In this document: in pieces, positions 28,261-38,229 of the stretch
Numbering within the stretch: the first letter of the stretch is position 1
How the letters are laid out: every line of letters starts with the position of its first letter
DNA from: Vibrio sp. PID17_43
GTDB taxonomy: Bacteria > Pseudomonadota > Gammaproteobacteria > Enterobacterales > Vibrionaceae
Direction: 5' to 3'
DNA: 64,000 nt
Assembly: GCF_002608565.1 (NCBI RefSeq)
Contig: NZ_LIXM01000006.1
Location: 62,001 to 126,000 of the forward strand
Program-made: the position numbers and the translations under genes
Notes under the pieces: model-generated
The model's input: only the letters and a program-made list of their open reading frames with translations
The model's database searches: none
Told to the model about the DNA's origin: nothing

Positions 28261-29631
28261 TTACCAGAATAGCCATGCAAAGAGCGTTAATGCGCCAATG
28301 CAGGCAATATTAAGCACAAGACCGATTCGCATCATCTCTTGTTGCTTGATGTGCCCAGTACCGAATACAATCGCGTTTGGTGGGGTCGCAACAGGGAGCA
28401 TAAAGGCACACGAAGCAGCGATTGCAATCAGTGCAGACAAGATCACCGGGGATAGACCCAGAGCTTCAGCAATAGTGGCAAAGACCGGCACTAGTAGAGC
28501 CGCACTGGCCGTGTTACTCGCAAATTCGGTAAGAAATACCACAAACGCCACAACCGCGAGAATGGTCAGTAGAATGCCAGCTTGCTCTAAGAAGCCCGTT
28601 AATCCGTGCGCAAGGAAAACGCTGGTCCCCGTTGTTTTAAGCACATTACTCAAACAGATACCACCGCCGAAGAGGATCAATACGCCCCAGTCCGTGGTTT
28701 TTTCAATGTCCTTCCACTCTACTGCACGAGAAGCACCAAGCATTAAGATTGCACCCATTGCCACTAACGTATCAAACTTGGCAAAACCACCTAACATGGC
28801 GTTGATTGGCTTACTGAAGATCCAAAGCGTTACGGTTAGCAGGAAGATGGCTAACGTGATCATTTTGCCATTGGTCCACTCAACAGGCTCATGGGAAAGT
28901 TCAAACGTATGGCCTAAGTCTGGTTTGGTGATGGTATACAATACCAGCACGGCGATCGGTAACAACATCAATGAAATTGGTAGGCCTAATTTCATCCAAT
29001 CCGTAAAGTTCAATCCGACTTCTGCTGCTGCAATCGCGTTAGGTGGACTACCTACAAGCGTAGCGATCCCGCCAATGGATGCACTGTAAGCAATGCCCAG
29101 TAACACAAATAAAAATGTGCGATGATTTTTCTCAGCGTCTAACTTGCTCATTACGCCTAGTACTAGAGGCAACATCATTGCAGTCGTCGCAGTGTTTGAG
29201 ATCCACATGGAAAGAGAAGCGCTGACACCAAAAAGCATGAACACCGCAACAGACATCTTACCGCGTGCGATAAGCAGTACTTTGTCTGCAATGGCTCTGT
29301 CCAACTCTTGTTTGTGCAGCGCTGCTGCTAGAGCAAAACCACCTAGGAACAAGAAAATAATTGAATTGGAGAAGTTGTTCAGTGCAGTTTGGGTATTAAA
29401 GACACCAAGAAACACCGCCAGTAGAGGAATCAATAGGGCTGTGATACTGACGTGAATGGCTTCCGTTAACCACAATACTGCGACGAAGACCAAAATGCAT
29501 AATCCGGTTACGATTTGAGGTTCAAAGGGTAAGGTATTAAATAGAATCACGAACAGCATGATATTGGATGTTAAAATCATGCTGTTGCGAGTGAAGAACC
29601 AGTTCTTCAATGTCACAGCGAAAGCGGTCAT
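28261..29631 (-). CDS. DASS-family sodium/dicarboxylate transporter
   Basis: This 456-residue inner-membrane protein of the DASS/SLC13 family (VcINDY is the structural prototype) co-transports sodium ions with succinate, citrate or related anions. Both signature Ser-Asn-Thr motifs are present: '[13 protein letters not shown]' in the first half and '[14 protein letters not shown]' in the second. They are followed by the matching 'GSPPNAIA' and 'TPPNAIVFG' hairpin regions. About eleven to twelve hydrophobic segments can be seen. Its exact substrate cannot be read from the sequence. It is a single gene; the region upstream (29632-29780) contains only the promoter area. Confidence 0.88.
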   Translation of the reverse strand: MTAFAVTLKNWFFTRNSMILTSNIMLFVILFNTLPFEPQIVTGLCILVFVAVLWLTEAIHVSITALLIPLLAVFLGVFNTQTALNNFSNSIIFLFLGGFALAAALHKQELDRAIADKVLLIARGKMSVAVFMLFGVSASLSMWISNTATTAMMLPLVLGVMSKLDAEKNHRTFLFVLLGIAYSASIGGIATLVGSPPNAIAAAEVGLNFTDWMKLGLPISLMLLPIAVLVLYTITKPDLGHTFELSHEPVEWTNGKMITLAIFLLTVTLWIFSKPINAMLGGFAKFDTLVAMGAILMLGASRAVEWKDIEKTTDWGVLILFGGGICLSNVLKTTGTSVFLAHGLTGFLEQAGILLTILAVVAFVVFLTEFASNTASAALLVPVFATIAEALGLSPVILSALIAIAASCAFMLPVATPPNAIVFGTGHIKQQEMMRIGLVLNIACIGALTLFAWLFW

Positions 29632-29780
29632 GGTTATGCTCCTTAGGCTTTGTCTTGTTATTTACTTATTACAGCAAGGTAACTGACTTGTGTGTTTGTT
29701 GGATGGATGTTACACGCAATGAGCAGATCAATTTGTTCTTAATCAAAGTAAGAATAAGAAATTGTGATGTTAAGAATTAG

Positions 29781-29804
29781 AAATGGGTAGGAAACTACCC
29801 ATTT
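29781..29804 (-). terminator. Hairpin after sanA, probable terminator
   Basis: A perfect 10-bp stem (29781-29790 with 29795-29804). The loop is GAAA on the plus strand and TTTC on the minus strand. The T content behind it on the minus strand is moderate. Confidence 0.65.
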
Positions 29805-29849
29805 ATTTTTGGAGTCTGTTGAGGGGCAGAGAAACGCTCGAGGTCGTTG

Positions 29850-30599
29850 TTATTCCGTAGGGATTTGTCGCTCTTCGGAATGCTCTTCGGCACTCTTATC
29901 GACGGTAATGTCGTCTACCGCAACAATGGGCACTTGAGGGCCAAGGAAGCGTGGTTGCGTATTCATGATGTATAAGTCTAGGAAGGCTTTTACTCTTGCG
30001 AGTAATTCACGTATACGCATCGATGATTTTTGCTTGCTTGTGGTTGGCCCAGCAGCGGCAAGGCATTGAGCATCAATACTGTAGGCATCGGCAATAAATA
30101 GCGCGCGTTCACAATGAAAGCGCTGGGTAACGATAAGAAATCGCTCTGAGGCGAAAATCTTTTTAGCACGGACGATCGAGTCCAATGTGCGGAACCCTGC
30201 GTAGTCAAGATGTATCACTTCTTCTGGAATACCAGCTTTGAGTAAATCTCGTTTCATCGTCCAGGGCTCGTTGTAAGAACGATGAGCATTGTCACCACTA
30301 AGCAGAAATTGCTTTACTTTACCTTGTTGGTAAAGTTCGATAGCGGCATTGATGCGGTGGGTATAGTAGATATTGAGAATCTTCCCAATGTATTTGCTAG
30401 TGCCCAGAACAACGGCAACTTCATGTTGTGGAACTTGTTCATAATCCGTAAAAATTTGCGCTTTTGCTTGAAGCACCACCCACCGGTCGATAGCAATGAC
30501 AGTGACAACTAGACTGAGTAAAGAGATCGACAAAACCAAGGCCAGACACTTCCATGAAAATTTAAGCTTCCATTTTGACTTCCTACGAGAAAACAGCAA
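29850..30599 (-). CDS. sanA: SanA/DUF218 family membrane protein
   Basis: SanA is an inner-membrane protein with a DUF218 domain in the periplasm that contributes to envelope barrier function (vancomycin exclusion at high temperature in E. coli). This copy has 249 residues. A basic N-terminus and membrane helix (~17-38) are followed by the conserved 'AVVLGTSKYIG', 'FLLSGDNAHRSYNEPWTM', 'LDYAGFRTLDSIVRAKKIF' and 'ITQRFHCERALFIA'. No ATG exists in frame near the start. The only candidate is TTG at 30599, with AAGGA 11 bases upstream. The C-terminal tail is acidic and longer than usual. Confidence 0.88.
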   Translation of the reverse strand: MLFSRRKSKWKLKFSWKCLALVLSISLLSLVVTVIAIDRWVVLQAKAQIFTDYEQVPQHEVAVVLGTSKYIGKILNIYYTHRINAAIELYQQGKVKQFLLSGDNAHRSYNEPWTMKRDLLKAGIPEEVIHLDYAGFRTLDSIVRAKKIFASERFLIVTQRFHCERALFIADAYSIDAQCLAAAGPTTSKQKSSMRIRELLARVKAFLDLYIMNTQPRFLGPQVPIVAVDDITVDKSAEEHSEERQIPTE

Positions 30600-30707
30600 A
30601 ACGATCGATGTCCTTAAATGAATGTGTATTTCTCATCATATCTGATAGGCACAAAAATTGAGAAGCTCATTTATGCCAAAATATGGTTAAAATAAGATCA
30701 AACAGCA

Positions 30708-30740
30708 TAAAAAAACAAAGCCCTCGTAGAACGAGGGCTA
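30708..30740 (-). terminator. Terminator of maeA
   Basis: A 9-bp stem (30719-30727 with 30731-30739), followed on the minus strand by T-rich sequence. Confidence 0.88.
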
Positions 30741-30765
30741 ATAATTATACAAAGCGTCTCAAGAC

Positions 30766-32454
30766 TTAGAATGCTGTACGCTTGTAGCGACGGTAAACCG
30801 GCTGCCAGAACGATTGCTCAATGGCATCATTTAGTGCTTCATCTGTAATTTCGAGTGCAACGCCTTGCTCGATCGCTTTCTTAGCCACGGCAAACGCAAT
30901 CTTTTTCGATACCAAGTGAATCTCTTCCAGTGGTGGCAGTAATGGGCCTTGACCATGAATTGCTAGAGGGGAACACGTTGCGAGTGCACGGCTAGATTCC
31001 ATTAGCATTTCATCAGTGACGCGTTTGGCATTTACCGCAAGTACACCGAGACCAATACCCGGGAAGATGTAGCTATTGTTACATTGAGCGATAGGGTAGC
31101 TGCGACCTTCATGAACGACAGGTTCGAACGGACTTCCCGTTGCAACCAGAGCTTCACCGTTTGTCCAACGGATGATGTCGTTTGGTGTCGCTTCTACACG
31201 GCTGGTCGGGTTCGAAAGTGGGAATACGATCGGACGCTGACAATGTTTATGCATCTCTTCGATAATTTCTTGGCTAAATAAGCCCGGAGCACCAGATACA
31301 CCGATAAGGACGGTTGGTTTGGCATTACGAATGACGTCCAGCAGTGAGAAGGCATTTCCTTCATTTTCCCACTCCTTAGTATTGTCGAACTTCTGAACCA
31401 GACGCTGTTGGAAATCAAGAAGGTTAGGCATGCCTTCTTGTAGCAGACCCCAGCGGTCAACCATGTAAACTTGTGAGCGTGCTTTCTTATCTGAAATACC
31501 TTCCGATACCATTTGTGCAATGATTGCTTCCGCAATACCGCAACCTGCTGAGCCAGCGCCCAGGAATGTAATACGTTGGTCAGAAAGCTTCGTACCTGCC
31601 GCTTTACAAGCCGCAAGCAAAGAGCCCACAGTAATAGCAGCGGTACCTTGGATATCGTCGTTAAAACAACAGATGCGATCTTTATAGCGTTCCAATAAAG
31701 GCATTGCGTTTTTCTGTGCAAAATCTTCAAACTGGATTAATGCATCTGGCCAACGACGTTGCACCGCTTGAATAAATTCATCAACGAACGCGTCATAATC
31801 TGGCCCGGTGATACGAGGGTGACGCCAGCCCATATACATTGGGTCTGCCAAGCGCTGTGGATTGTTAGTACCTACATCAAGCACGATTGGCAGAGTATAA
31901 GCAGGACTAATCCCGCCACATGCTGTGTAAAGGGATAGCTTACCGATTGGAATGCCCATGCCGCCAATACCTTGGTCACCCAAGCCCAAGATACGCTCGC
32001 CATCCGTCACTACGATAACTTTAACATTGTGGTTAGCAGCATTGTTTAACACGTCATCAATACGATCACGGTTCGGATAAGAAATGAACAGACCACGTCC
32101 ACGACGATAGATATTCGAAAAGTTTTCACAAGCCGCCCCTACCGTAGGGGTATAGATGATAGGCATCATCTCTGAAATGTGGTTTTGCACTAAACGGTAG
32201 AATAGGGTTTCGTTCGTGTCTTGGATATTGCGCAGGTAAATGTGCTTATCCATGTCACTTTCGAAACTTTTATACTGCTGATACGCACGTTCTACCTGTT
32301 CTTGGATGGTCTCGGTTGTCTCAGGTAGAAGTCCTTCTAAGTTAAATGAACCGCGTTCTTCAGTAGAGAATGCGCTGCCTTTATTTAAAAGTGGAGTTGC
32401 CAAAAGAGCCGGACCCGCAAATGGGATATAGAGTGGGCGCTTGTCGTTGTTCAT
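30766..32454 (-). CDS. maeA: NAD-dependent malic enzyme MaeA (SfcA)
   Basis: MaeA oxidatively decarboxylates malate to pyruvate with NAD. The 562-residue protein matches E. coli MaeA (565). Landmarks are '[20 protein letters not shown]', the metal-binding '[16 protein letters not shown]' and '[12 protein letters not shown]', and the NAD motif '[16 protein letters not shown]'. The ATG at 32454, with AAGG six bases ahead, gives the family start '[14 protein letters not shown]'; the longer in-frame start is rejected. A perfect FNR-type palindrome 73-90 bp upstream suggests oxygen control. Confidence 0.95.
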   Translation of the reverse strand: MNNDKRPLYIPFAGPALLATPLLNKGSAFSTEERGSFNLEGLLPETTETIQEQVERAYQQYKSFESDMDKHIYLRNIQDTNETLFYRLVQNHISEMMPIIYTPTVGAACENFSNIYRRGRGLFISYPNRDRIDDVLNNAANHNVKVIVVTDGERILGLGDQGIGGMGIPIGKLSLYTACGGISPAYTLPIVLDVGTNNPQRLADPMYMGWRHPRITGPDYDAFVDEFIQAVQRRWPDALIQFEDFAQKNAMPLLERYKDRICCFNDDIQGTAAITVGSLLAACKAAGTKLSDQRITFLGAGSAGCGIAEAIIAQMVSEGISDKKARSQVYMVDRWGLLQEGMPNLLDFQQRLVQKFDNTKEWENEGNAFSLLDVIRNAKPTVLIGVSGAPGLFSQEIIEEMHKHCQRPIVFPLSNPTSRVEATPNDIIRWTNGEALVATGSPFEPVVHEGRSYPIAQCNNSYIFPGIGLGVLAVNAKRVTDEMLMESSRALATCSPLAIHGQGPLLPPLEEIHLVSKKIAFAVAKKAIEQGVALEITDEALNDAIEQSFWQPVYRRYKRTAF

Positions 32455-32526
32455 TGGGTGCCTTAAATGTAGGGTTGAAGGAAGCATGCAAAATTCTAAC
32501 GGCTTCACTATTTAGTTGTAAACAAT

Positions 32527-32544
32527 CGTTGATGTACATCAACG
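32527..32544. promoter_or_regulatory. FNR-type palindrome upstream of maeA
   Basis: CGTTGATGTACATCAACG is an 18-bp perfect palindrome that contains TTGAT-N4-ATCAA, the FNR consensus. It lies ~80 bp upstream of maeA and ~285 bp upstream of the divergent helicase gene. Whether it activates or represses cannot be decided, because no good -10 sits at the class II distance. Confidence 0.7.
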
Positions 32545-32777
32545 TAATGTCGCAAAAAAAATCAGTTGTAGATGAAAATATCGTCTGTAAGTGATGCGTA
32601 GTGACTCTTTAAAACACGACTGATAGGCTTTGATTATCCAAAGAACAGGCGACTTACCAAAATCCGCTGATGGTTTCTCTATAAAACAGAGCAGCGGAAT
32701 GGGCCTACCTTGTTCCCTCTCTGTGACGTCATCAGCCAATTTGCTAAGTAATAATCTGACCTATTAGTGACCTAGGT

Positions 32778-32786
32778 TGGTATAAT
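32778..32786 (+). promoter_or_regulatory. Extended -10 promoter element for the helicase gene
   Basis: TGG-TATAAT gives a perfect -10 with the TGn extension, 33 bp before the ATG at 32819. There is no strong -35. The transcript would have a leader of only ~25 nt and no Shine-Dalgarno. Confidence 0.6.
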
Positions 32787-32818
32787 ACTTCGCAGTTATT
32801 TATCACGATGTGACCTTT

Positions 32819-35173
32819 ATGTCTCCATTACCTATCGATGCTTTACAAGCTGAATTTGACCAACTCATTAATCACCATCATCTAGTGGTAGAAGCCGAAA
32901 CCGGTTCGGGTAAATCCACGCGTTTACCGTTATGGGCGGCCAATCATGGTCGCGTACTGGTGATTGAGCCACGTCGAATCGCGTGTACGTCATTAGCAGA
33001 GTTTCTTGCGGAGCAATCAGGAGAGTCTTTAGGTAAAAAGGTCGGGTATGCCATCAAGCTTCACGCTCATTTTGATGAAAATACCCAAATCGTATTTGTG
33101 ACCCCTGGTGTCGCTTTACGTTGGTTTGTGGAAGATAAACTTGCTCGCTTCGATATTGTTATGGTGGACGAATTTCATGAACGCCGCTGGGACACTGATC
33201 TCCTTACCGCCATTTTAAAGCAAGAAAAACAACATCGCTTGATTGTGACTTCAGCCACATTAGAGGGCGAAAAGCTGGTGTGCTATTTGGACGCCAAGCG
33301 CCTGCGTTCCGAGGGGCGCTGCTTCCCTGTAGCAGTGTCACATCGGTCTCTTGATAGCCGTTACTTGCCAAACAAGAAAGGTTGCGAGACTGACGTCGTC
33401 AAAACGGTAAAAGAAGTGTTGGAAGACGAAGAGGGCGATGTCCTTGTTTTTCTACCGGGTCGCAAAGAGATAACTCAATGTTGGCAGATGCTTCAAAGTC
33501 TGGATGATGTGCTGGTGGTCAAACTGCACGCGTCAGTCAGTGATGAGGAGAGACATAGGGCATTAACCATCCAAAAGCAACGTAAAATCGTGTTGGCGAC
33601 CAACGTTGCAGAAACCTCGTTAACGATACCGAATATTCGAGTCGTCATTGATAGTGGATTAGAGCGCAGAACCGTTCAACGAAATGGGCGCACGGCACTC
33701 ACGTTAACCAATATTTCTAAAGCAAGTGCAGCACAACGAATGGGCCGTGCAGGTCGTGTAGCTGAAGGGATATGCATTCGCTTATTCGGTGAACATGCGC
33801 CACTGGAGCTTGTGACGCCTCCCGAGCTTCACCGCGAAGAGCTTGTTGAGCCAATGCTTGCAGCAGCATGTTGCGGTTACCAACTTTCTAAGCTGCAATT
33901 TCTCGATATGTTGCCAGAAAAGTCACTGACTTCTGCATCCCAAACGCTGCAAGCGATGGAAGCGATAGATGAGCATGGTGACGTGACTGAGCATGGTCAA
34001 AAAGTTTATCCATTACCAATTGATGCCTTGTTCGCTGATTTAGTGACGCGCATTCACGCCAAAACTGAAAAAGAAGCCATGATTGACTTAGCTGCAGCAT
34101 TATCTGTGCCTGCTCAGATGTATCAATTGCAAGGTGGGGAGTCAGCTGAAACACTGGCACAGCAAGAACCTTTTGGTTGTGATGCATCGTTGATGATTCG
34201 CTTAGTGCGAGGAGAACAACTTCCAGGTGTAAGCATCGATGCTAGCGTGCTGGAAGAGGCTCAAGGTTTAGCTACGCAGATGCGAGAAGTGTTTGAACTG
34301 CCTGAACTTGAAGTAGCTTCGCGATACAAGCGAGACGAACTCATCAAAGCCATTGCTAAACTGCACCCGGAGTTAGTGTTTGTACGTCGAGAACGTAGAC
34401 GTGATGCATTGGGCAATGGTGTGATGGAAATGATGGTCGGTCGCAATAGCCGATTTCCAGAAAAAAGCGAAGCCGCATTGGTTTTAGACAGTCATAGCGT
34501 ACCAGGACGAGGGGTGAAACAAACGCTTAATCTCGCCTCTGTTATGTTACCTGTACCACTTAATTGGCTTCGTGAGTTAGCGTTAGGTGATTGGCAGCAA
34601 GGCGAAACCAATTATGATGAACACGAACCGCGAGCCACCATGCATTTGGTTTATGCAGGGCGAACCATCTGTACGGAATACCAAGCACTCCAAGGCGAAG
34701 TGGCCGTCCAATCGATTGTTGAAATGATTGAAGATGAAACCTTGTTGCCAGGATTCGCACCGTTAAGAAAACAGCAGATCCAACATTGGAAAATCTATAA
34801 CACACTTGGAAGGAATCCATATCCAGTCGATAAAACGGCTCTAGACGCATTGTCTTTTTCTACTTGGGTAGTGGAACAGTTGGAAACATTGGGCGTTGAG
34901 GGCATTGAAGATATCGGCTTGTTTGAAGCGGATGATATCCCGTTCGAAGGTATTCCGGATTGGGAATATGAAGATTTTGCTGAGCAGTTCCCGCTTAAAC
35001 TTGTTTTGGCCGAGCTTAAGTTGGATGTGGAATACTTTGTATCGCGCAAGTTGGTGCATGTTGTTTATAGTGGTGGGGGACGCAAAGGCGATCCTAAACG
35101 CTGGGAATTGCCTCGCTGGATAGGTTGGAAAGTACAATACAAAAAAGCCAGTCGAGTTGTTGATGTGAAGTAG
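32819..35173 (+). CDS. HrpB-like DEAH-box ATP-dependent helicase
   Basis: This 784-residue superfamily 2 helicase resembles HrpB. Motif I is 'AETGSGKST', motif II is 'DEFHERRWD' (a DEFH form), motif III 'TSATL', motif V 'ATNVAETSLTIPNIRVVID' and motif VI 'QRMGRAGR'. They are followed by the helicase-associated region (~330-420) and a C-terminal domain ending in a basic tail 'DPKRWELPRWIGWKVQYK'. It is slightly shorter than E. coli HrpB (~810), so hrpB is not claimed as a strict orthologue. The substrate is probably RNA, but this is unproven for HrpB. The start is the ATG at 32819; a GTG at 32810 is possible. Neither has a Shine-Dalgarno. Confidence 0.85.
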   Translation: MSPLPIDALQAEFDQLINHHHLVVEAETGSGKSTRLPLWAANHGRVLVIEPRRIACTSLAEFLAEQSGESLGKKVGYAIKLHAHFDENTQIVFVTPGVALRWFVEDKLARFDIVMVDEFHERRWDTDLLTAILKQEKQHRLIVTSATLEGEKLVCYLDAKRLRSEGRCFPVAVSHRSLDSRYLPNKKGCETDVVKTVKEVLEDEEGDVLVFLPGRKEITQCWQMLQSLDDVLVVKLHASVSDEERHRALTIQKQRKIVLATNVAETSLTIPNIRVVIDSGLERRTVQRNGRTALTLTNISKASAAQRMGRAGRVAEGICIRLFGEHAPLELVTPPELHREELVEPMLAAACCGYQLSKLQFLDMLPEKSLTSASQTLQAMEAIDEHGDVTEHGQKVYPLPIDALFADLVTRIHAKTEKEAMIDLAAALSVPAQMYQLQGGESAETLAQQEPFGCDASLMIRLVRGEQLPGVSIDASVLEEAQGLATQMREVFELPELEVASRYKRDELIKAIAKLHPELVFVRRERRRDALGNGVMEMMVGRNSRFPEKSEAALVLDSHSVPGRGVKQTLNLASVMLPVPLNWLRELALGDWQQGETNYDEHEPRATMHLVYAGRTICTEYQALQGEVAVQSIVEMIEDETLLPGFAPLRKQQIQHWKIYNTLGRNPYPVDKTALDALSFSTWVVEQLETLGVEGIEDIGLFEADDIPFEGIPDWEYEDFAEQFPLKLVLAELKLDVEYFVSRKLVHVVYSGGGRKGDPKRWELPRWIGWKVQYKKASRVVDVK

Positions 35174-35287
35174 GCGTTCGGAAAGATAATTGCTTAATTT
35201 TTTTCCTTTGCAATTTATGGCCAATATCTTAGCGATAAGGAATGATATTGCCGTTCAGTTTGGGCGGTGTAAAGGAAAACGAAAACG

Positions 35288-35841
35288 ATGAAGTATAAAG
35301 TGATTCCACTACTGTTATGTCCCGTATTGGCTTACGGAAAAAGCATAACGCACATTTTAACCTATGAAGACAACGATGTTTTAGGTACCTACACCTCATA
35401 CATCAATCAAAACGCATACAATGAACTTGGCTCTGAAATGGACTCTTTGCAACATTTTGAAGTCAAGTTTCAAAATTTCGTATCTATTCCATTTTATCGA
35501 TTCAATTCAGGTACTGCTCTGATGGGCTCGTACACTCAGAAGTCTCTTTTGCAACTTGCTCATTCTGGCATCTCTTCTCTTTCAGAGAGTCTAACTACAA
35601 ACCACAAGTGGTCTTAGCCCATCAAACAAATATGATGTTATATAACCATCTAGAAATAGGTTATAGACATGAGTCGAATGGTCAATCGAGTAAACTGTCT
35701 CGTTGTTGGGATAGATTTTACATTGCGGCAGAACGATTACGCCCACTCCCAGAGCCGAATTGGACTCGGTATTCGTTTGGTGAATTTATAGAGTATTTTC
35801 ATTGGCTTGTTGATTTTACCTCGTTTTTTGTTTCAGTATGA
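35288..35841 (+). pseudogene. pldA: Outer-membrane phospholipase A (pldA), frameshifted and truncated
   Basis: The first frame (35288-35617) gives a signal peptide and N-terminal strands of OMPLA, including 'GSYTQKS'. It then runs into a stop after 109 codons. The other frame continues the homology with 'FRESNYKPQVVLAHQTN', then the catalytic 'YRHESNGQSSKLSRCWDRFY', which holds the active-site His and Ser. The break is a net loss of one base in the CT-rich stretch ~35570-35582. After 'FYIAAE' the similarity is lost and the frame ends at 35841, about 100 residues early. The C-terminal barrel strands are missing, so no active enzyme is expected. Confidence 0.8.
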
Positions 35842-36025
35842 ATTAGTAATCAATTGAACGTATATATATAGCTAAGCTGTACATCATTTGTTACAAAGTT
35901 GGTTTTAATATTTCCTTTTGAATTTAAATGCGGAAATAAAAGACTATTGTTTTATATCCTATTGCTATATCAAAGTAATTGTACGATATTTTGTATAACT
36001 CATTTTTAGAGTTTCGAGGCATAGG

Positions 36026-36403
36026 ATGGAACAACAAGGAAAGATGTGCATTGAATTCGATTACACCAGTTTTTTAGGTGCAACAGGCGCTAAAAAGTGG
36101 ACCTTTTTAGAAGCTTTTGCCACTATCGCACCTATTTTTGGCCTATTGTGGAAACAGAACATCGCGGAATTAAGCAAACCTGAAGATCGCCTTTGGGATG
36201 CTGCATTGAAATCGATGTCTTCACGCCAAAGCGATGAATTCAACTTGGTGATACTAGCTAAGCTAGCAAAGCATGAAGGGATTCAAGAACTACGCGTAGT
36301 GATGCCTTATTCGTTAGACCCAAAACAAATTGAGTACATTGAATCTAGAAGTAAACTAAAAGTAGATACCACAGAACAAGATGTATTGAATCTAAAGCTC
36401 TAA
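36026..36403 (+). CDS. Hypothetical protein, 125 residues
   Basis: I do not recognise this protein. It starts at an ATG with GAGG six bases upstream and is followed by a strong terminator, so it is probably expressed. It has no signal peptide or membrane helix; one moderately hydrophobic segment, 'FATIAPIFGLLW', is amphipathic. The mixed helix and strand pattern, with 'EFNLVILAKLAKHEGIQELR' in the middle, suggests a small soluble domain. The ~180 bp in front are very AT-rich. The neighbours are a dead pldA and purC, which give no clue. Confidence 0.6.
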   Translation: MEQQGKMCIEFDYTSFLGATGAKKWTFLEAFATIAPIFGLLWKQNIAELSKPEDRLWDAALKSMSSRQSDEFNLVILAKLAKHEGIQELRVVMPYSLDPKQIEYIESRSKLKVDTTEQDVLNLKL

Positions 36404-36414
36404 CGATAATCTCC

Positions 36415-36446
36415 AAAAAGCGACCGTAAATCGGTCGCTTTTTTTA
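36415..36446. terminator. Bidirectional terminator
   Basis: A 12-bp stem (36415-36426 with 36432-36443) with A- and T-rich flanks between convergent genes. Confidence 0.92.
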
Positions 36447-36492
36447 TACCGTCAATAGACCCAAGCAAGTTACGCTTTCTTTACTGGAGCGC

Positions 36493-37596
36493 TTAGTCAA
36501 CCAGTCCGTAGTCTTTACTTAAAATCTCGATGATTTCAGCTTTCGGGTTGTCGCTTAGCTTAATTGGTTGGCCTGTGATCTTTTCGGCGATGCCAATGTA
36601 AGTGCGAGAGATGTCCAGCAAAGACGCAACTGGCAGTGCGTTATCGCGAGCCAGTGCTTCACGCTCAGGCATGCGTTCTTTGTTCAGCAGGATGTCTGGG
36701 TCAGGGAAGTGGTTAAGCAGAAACTGACGGAAACCTTCTTTCGAGTTTTCCACGATGTTGCCCGCTTGGTATGCTTTCGTATCCCAAATACGTGATGAAT
36801 CAGGTGTACCCACTTCATCCATGTAAATCAGTTTCTCGTTCCCTACTGCGTCGTGTACGTAGCCAAATTCAAATTTAGTATCAACGAACGTTTGGTCAAT
36901 TGTTTCAAGAGCATGGCTGATAACGTTGAAGCCTTCTTTAAGCAACTTCTCGTATTGTGCGATGTCTTCTGCACTAGAGAAATTAAACGCCTCAAAGTTA
37001 TCCACGATGTTTTGACGAGTGATGTTGACATCATCCGCTTCAGGAACACCAGGAATATCTTTTAGAGTGCCTTTGGTTGACGGTGTCATTAGTAGCTCAG
37101 GTAACGCTTTGTCTTTCTCAAGGCCTTCCGGTAGTTGAATACCGCAGAACTCACGTTCACCGTTCGCATAAGCACGCCACATAGAACCAGTAATGTATTT
37201 ACGGCAGATCGCTTCAATTTTAACTGGCTTGGCTTTTTGAACGATCCACACGAATGGGTGAGGGATGTCTAGAATATGGCTATCCGCAAGACCGTTGTCT
37301 TTGAACAATTTGAACCAGTGATTAGAAATCGCGTTAAGAGCTGCGCCTTTACCTGGAACGCCTTTTAGCCCACCTTCACCATGCCAGATACAATCAAACG
37401 CGGAGATACGGTCACTGATCACCATGATTGCCAGTGGGGCATCAGGAGCGACATCGTATCCTTTTTCTTTGATCAGTCGTGCGCTGTCTTCTTCAGTTAA
37501 CCAGTAAACGGAGCGAACTTTTCCGCTATGAACAGGTTTGTGGGTGCGAATTGGCAGGTCGTCATTGACGGCAAGTACTTGATTGGCAAGGCTCAT
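36493..37596 (-). CDS. purC: SAICAR synthase PurC (long form)
   Basis: PurC joins aspartate to CAIR in purine synthesis. The 367-residue protein is of the long, yeast-like type and not the ~237-residue E. coli type. Characteristic parts are '[10 protein letters not shown]', '[11 protein letters not shown]', '[14 protein letters not shown]' (nucleotide and substrate binding), 'DTKFEFGYV' and '[15 protein letters not shown]'. A perfect PurR operator lies ~120-135 bp upstream, so repression by PurR with hypoxanthine or guanine is likely. TATGAT with a TGn extension (plus-strand 37681-37686) is a probable -10. Confidence 0.96.
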   Translation of the reverse strand: MSLANQVLAVNDDLPIRTHKPVHSGKVRSVYWLTEEDSARLIKEKGYDVAPDAPLAIMVISDRISAFDCIWHGEGGLKGVPGKGAALNAISNHWFKLFKDNGLADSHILDIPHPFVWIVQKAKPVKIEAICRKYITGSMWRAYANGEREFCGIQLPEGLEKDKALPELLMTPSTKGTLKDIPGVPEADDVNITRQNIVDNFEAFNFSSAEDIAQYEKLLKEGFNVISHALETIDQTFVDTKFEFGYVHDAVGNEKLIYMDEVGTPDSSRIWDTKAYQAGNIVENSKEGFRQFLLNHFPDPDILLNKERMPEREALARDNALPVASLLDISRTYIGIAEKITGQPIKLSDNPKAEIIEILSKDYGLVD

Positions 37597-37714
37597 TTCG
37601 GCATTCCTATCATCTTAATCAAACGTCATAAAGAGAAGATATTCAGTGAGAATGATTCGCTGAATAAATCGAATGAGGGCATCATACCAGAACTATTTTT
37701 ACGCGCCAGAGAAA

Positions 37715-37730
37715 AAGCAAACGTTTGCCT
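37715..37730. promoter_or_regulatory. PurR operator upstream of purC
   Basis: AAGCAAACGTTTGCCT matches the 16-bp PurR pattern ANGCAANCGNTTNCNT at every fixed position. It sits just upstream of the likely -10 of purC. Confidence 0.85.
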
Positions 37731-37744
37731 TAATTTGTTGCAGC

Positions 37745-37770
37745 ATAAAAAAGCCTCCTTTAATGGAGGC
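37745..37770 (-). terminator. Terminator of the sulA-like gene
   Basis: The stem GCCTCC/GGAGGC (37753-37770) is followed on the minus strand by six T. It lies 30 bp past the sulA stop. Confidence 0.8.
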
Positions 37771-37799
37771 GTGATGCAGGATGAATAACGTCGATCTTA

Positions 37800-38192
37800 T
37801 TAATGATACTTGTTTATTCTGCCTTCGACGAAAAAGACTTCACACTGATAACGCAGGGCAATATCGCGAAGCATTGATTGATTCATCAGCGCAATATTGT
37901 TCGATGCGACAATGGCACTGGCGTTCCCAGACTGAATCGCTTTAATCACAATTTCCACTTCAGAAAGCTGTTGAGAAGGCTTCATCTGAATGATGTTTTG
38001 ACAGCGAATGTTAGACGCAGTAAGTTGCTCAAAATCAGGACGATGGCACTCCGCAGTAAACAGGATCCACTGTTGTTGCTGTGACAATACTGCCAACTTA
38101 GCAAGAAGCAGGTCAGACACATCCATAGGCTGTGTTGCTTGTGACAATACGTTGTAGCGAGAGTATGTATGAAATTGACTTTGTAACTGCAT
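37800..38192 (-). CDS. sulA: SulA-like SOS cell-division inhibitor
   Basis: This 130-residue protein resembles SulA, which binds FtsZ and blocks septation during the SOS response. The recognisable core is 'WILFTAECHRPDFEQLTAS', then 'IIQMKPSQQLSEVEIVIKAI' and 'SGNASAIVAS', corresponding to the SulA segment of a nucleotide-fold-like domain. Overall identity to E. coli SulA is low, but a perfect LexA box 22-37 bp upstream of the ATG strongly supports the call. AAGGA sits at good distance before the start. The C-terminus is the usual short basic tail ('RINKYH') that Lon recognises in SulA, which is inference here. Confidence 0.8.
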   Translation of the reverse strand: MQLQSQFHTYSRYNVLSQATQPMDVSDLLLAKLAVLSQQQQWILFTAECHRPDFEQLTASNIRCQNIIQMKPSQQLSEVEIVIKAIQSGNASAIVASNNIALMNQSMLRDIALRYQCEVFFVEGRINKYH

Positions 38193-38213
38193 CCTACTGT
38201 TCCTTTATACATG

Positions 38214-38229
38214 CTGTGTATATATACAG
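38214..38229. promoter_or_regulatory. LexA (SOS) box of sulA
   Basis: CTGTGTATATATACAG is CTGT-N8-ACAG with an alternating TA centre, the consensus SOS box. It lies immediately upstream of the sulA-like start. Confidence 0.92.

Noticed and set aside
28298..29089. 263-codon plus-strand frame
   Set aside because: It is antisense to the DASS transporter, whose signature motifs are clear; the antisense product is a shadow.
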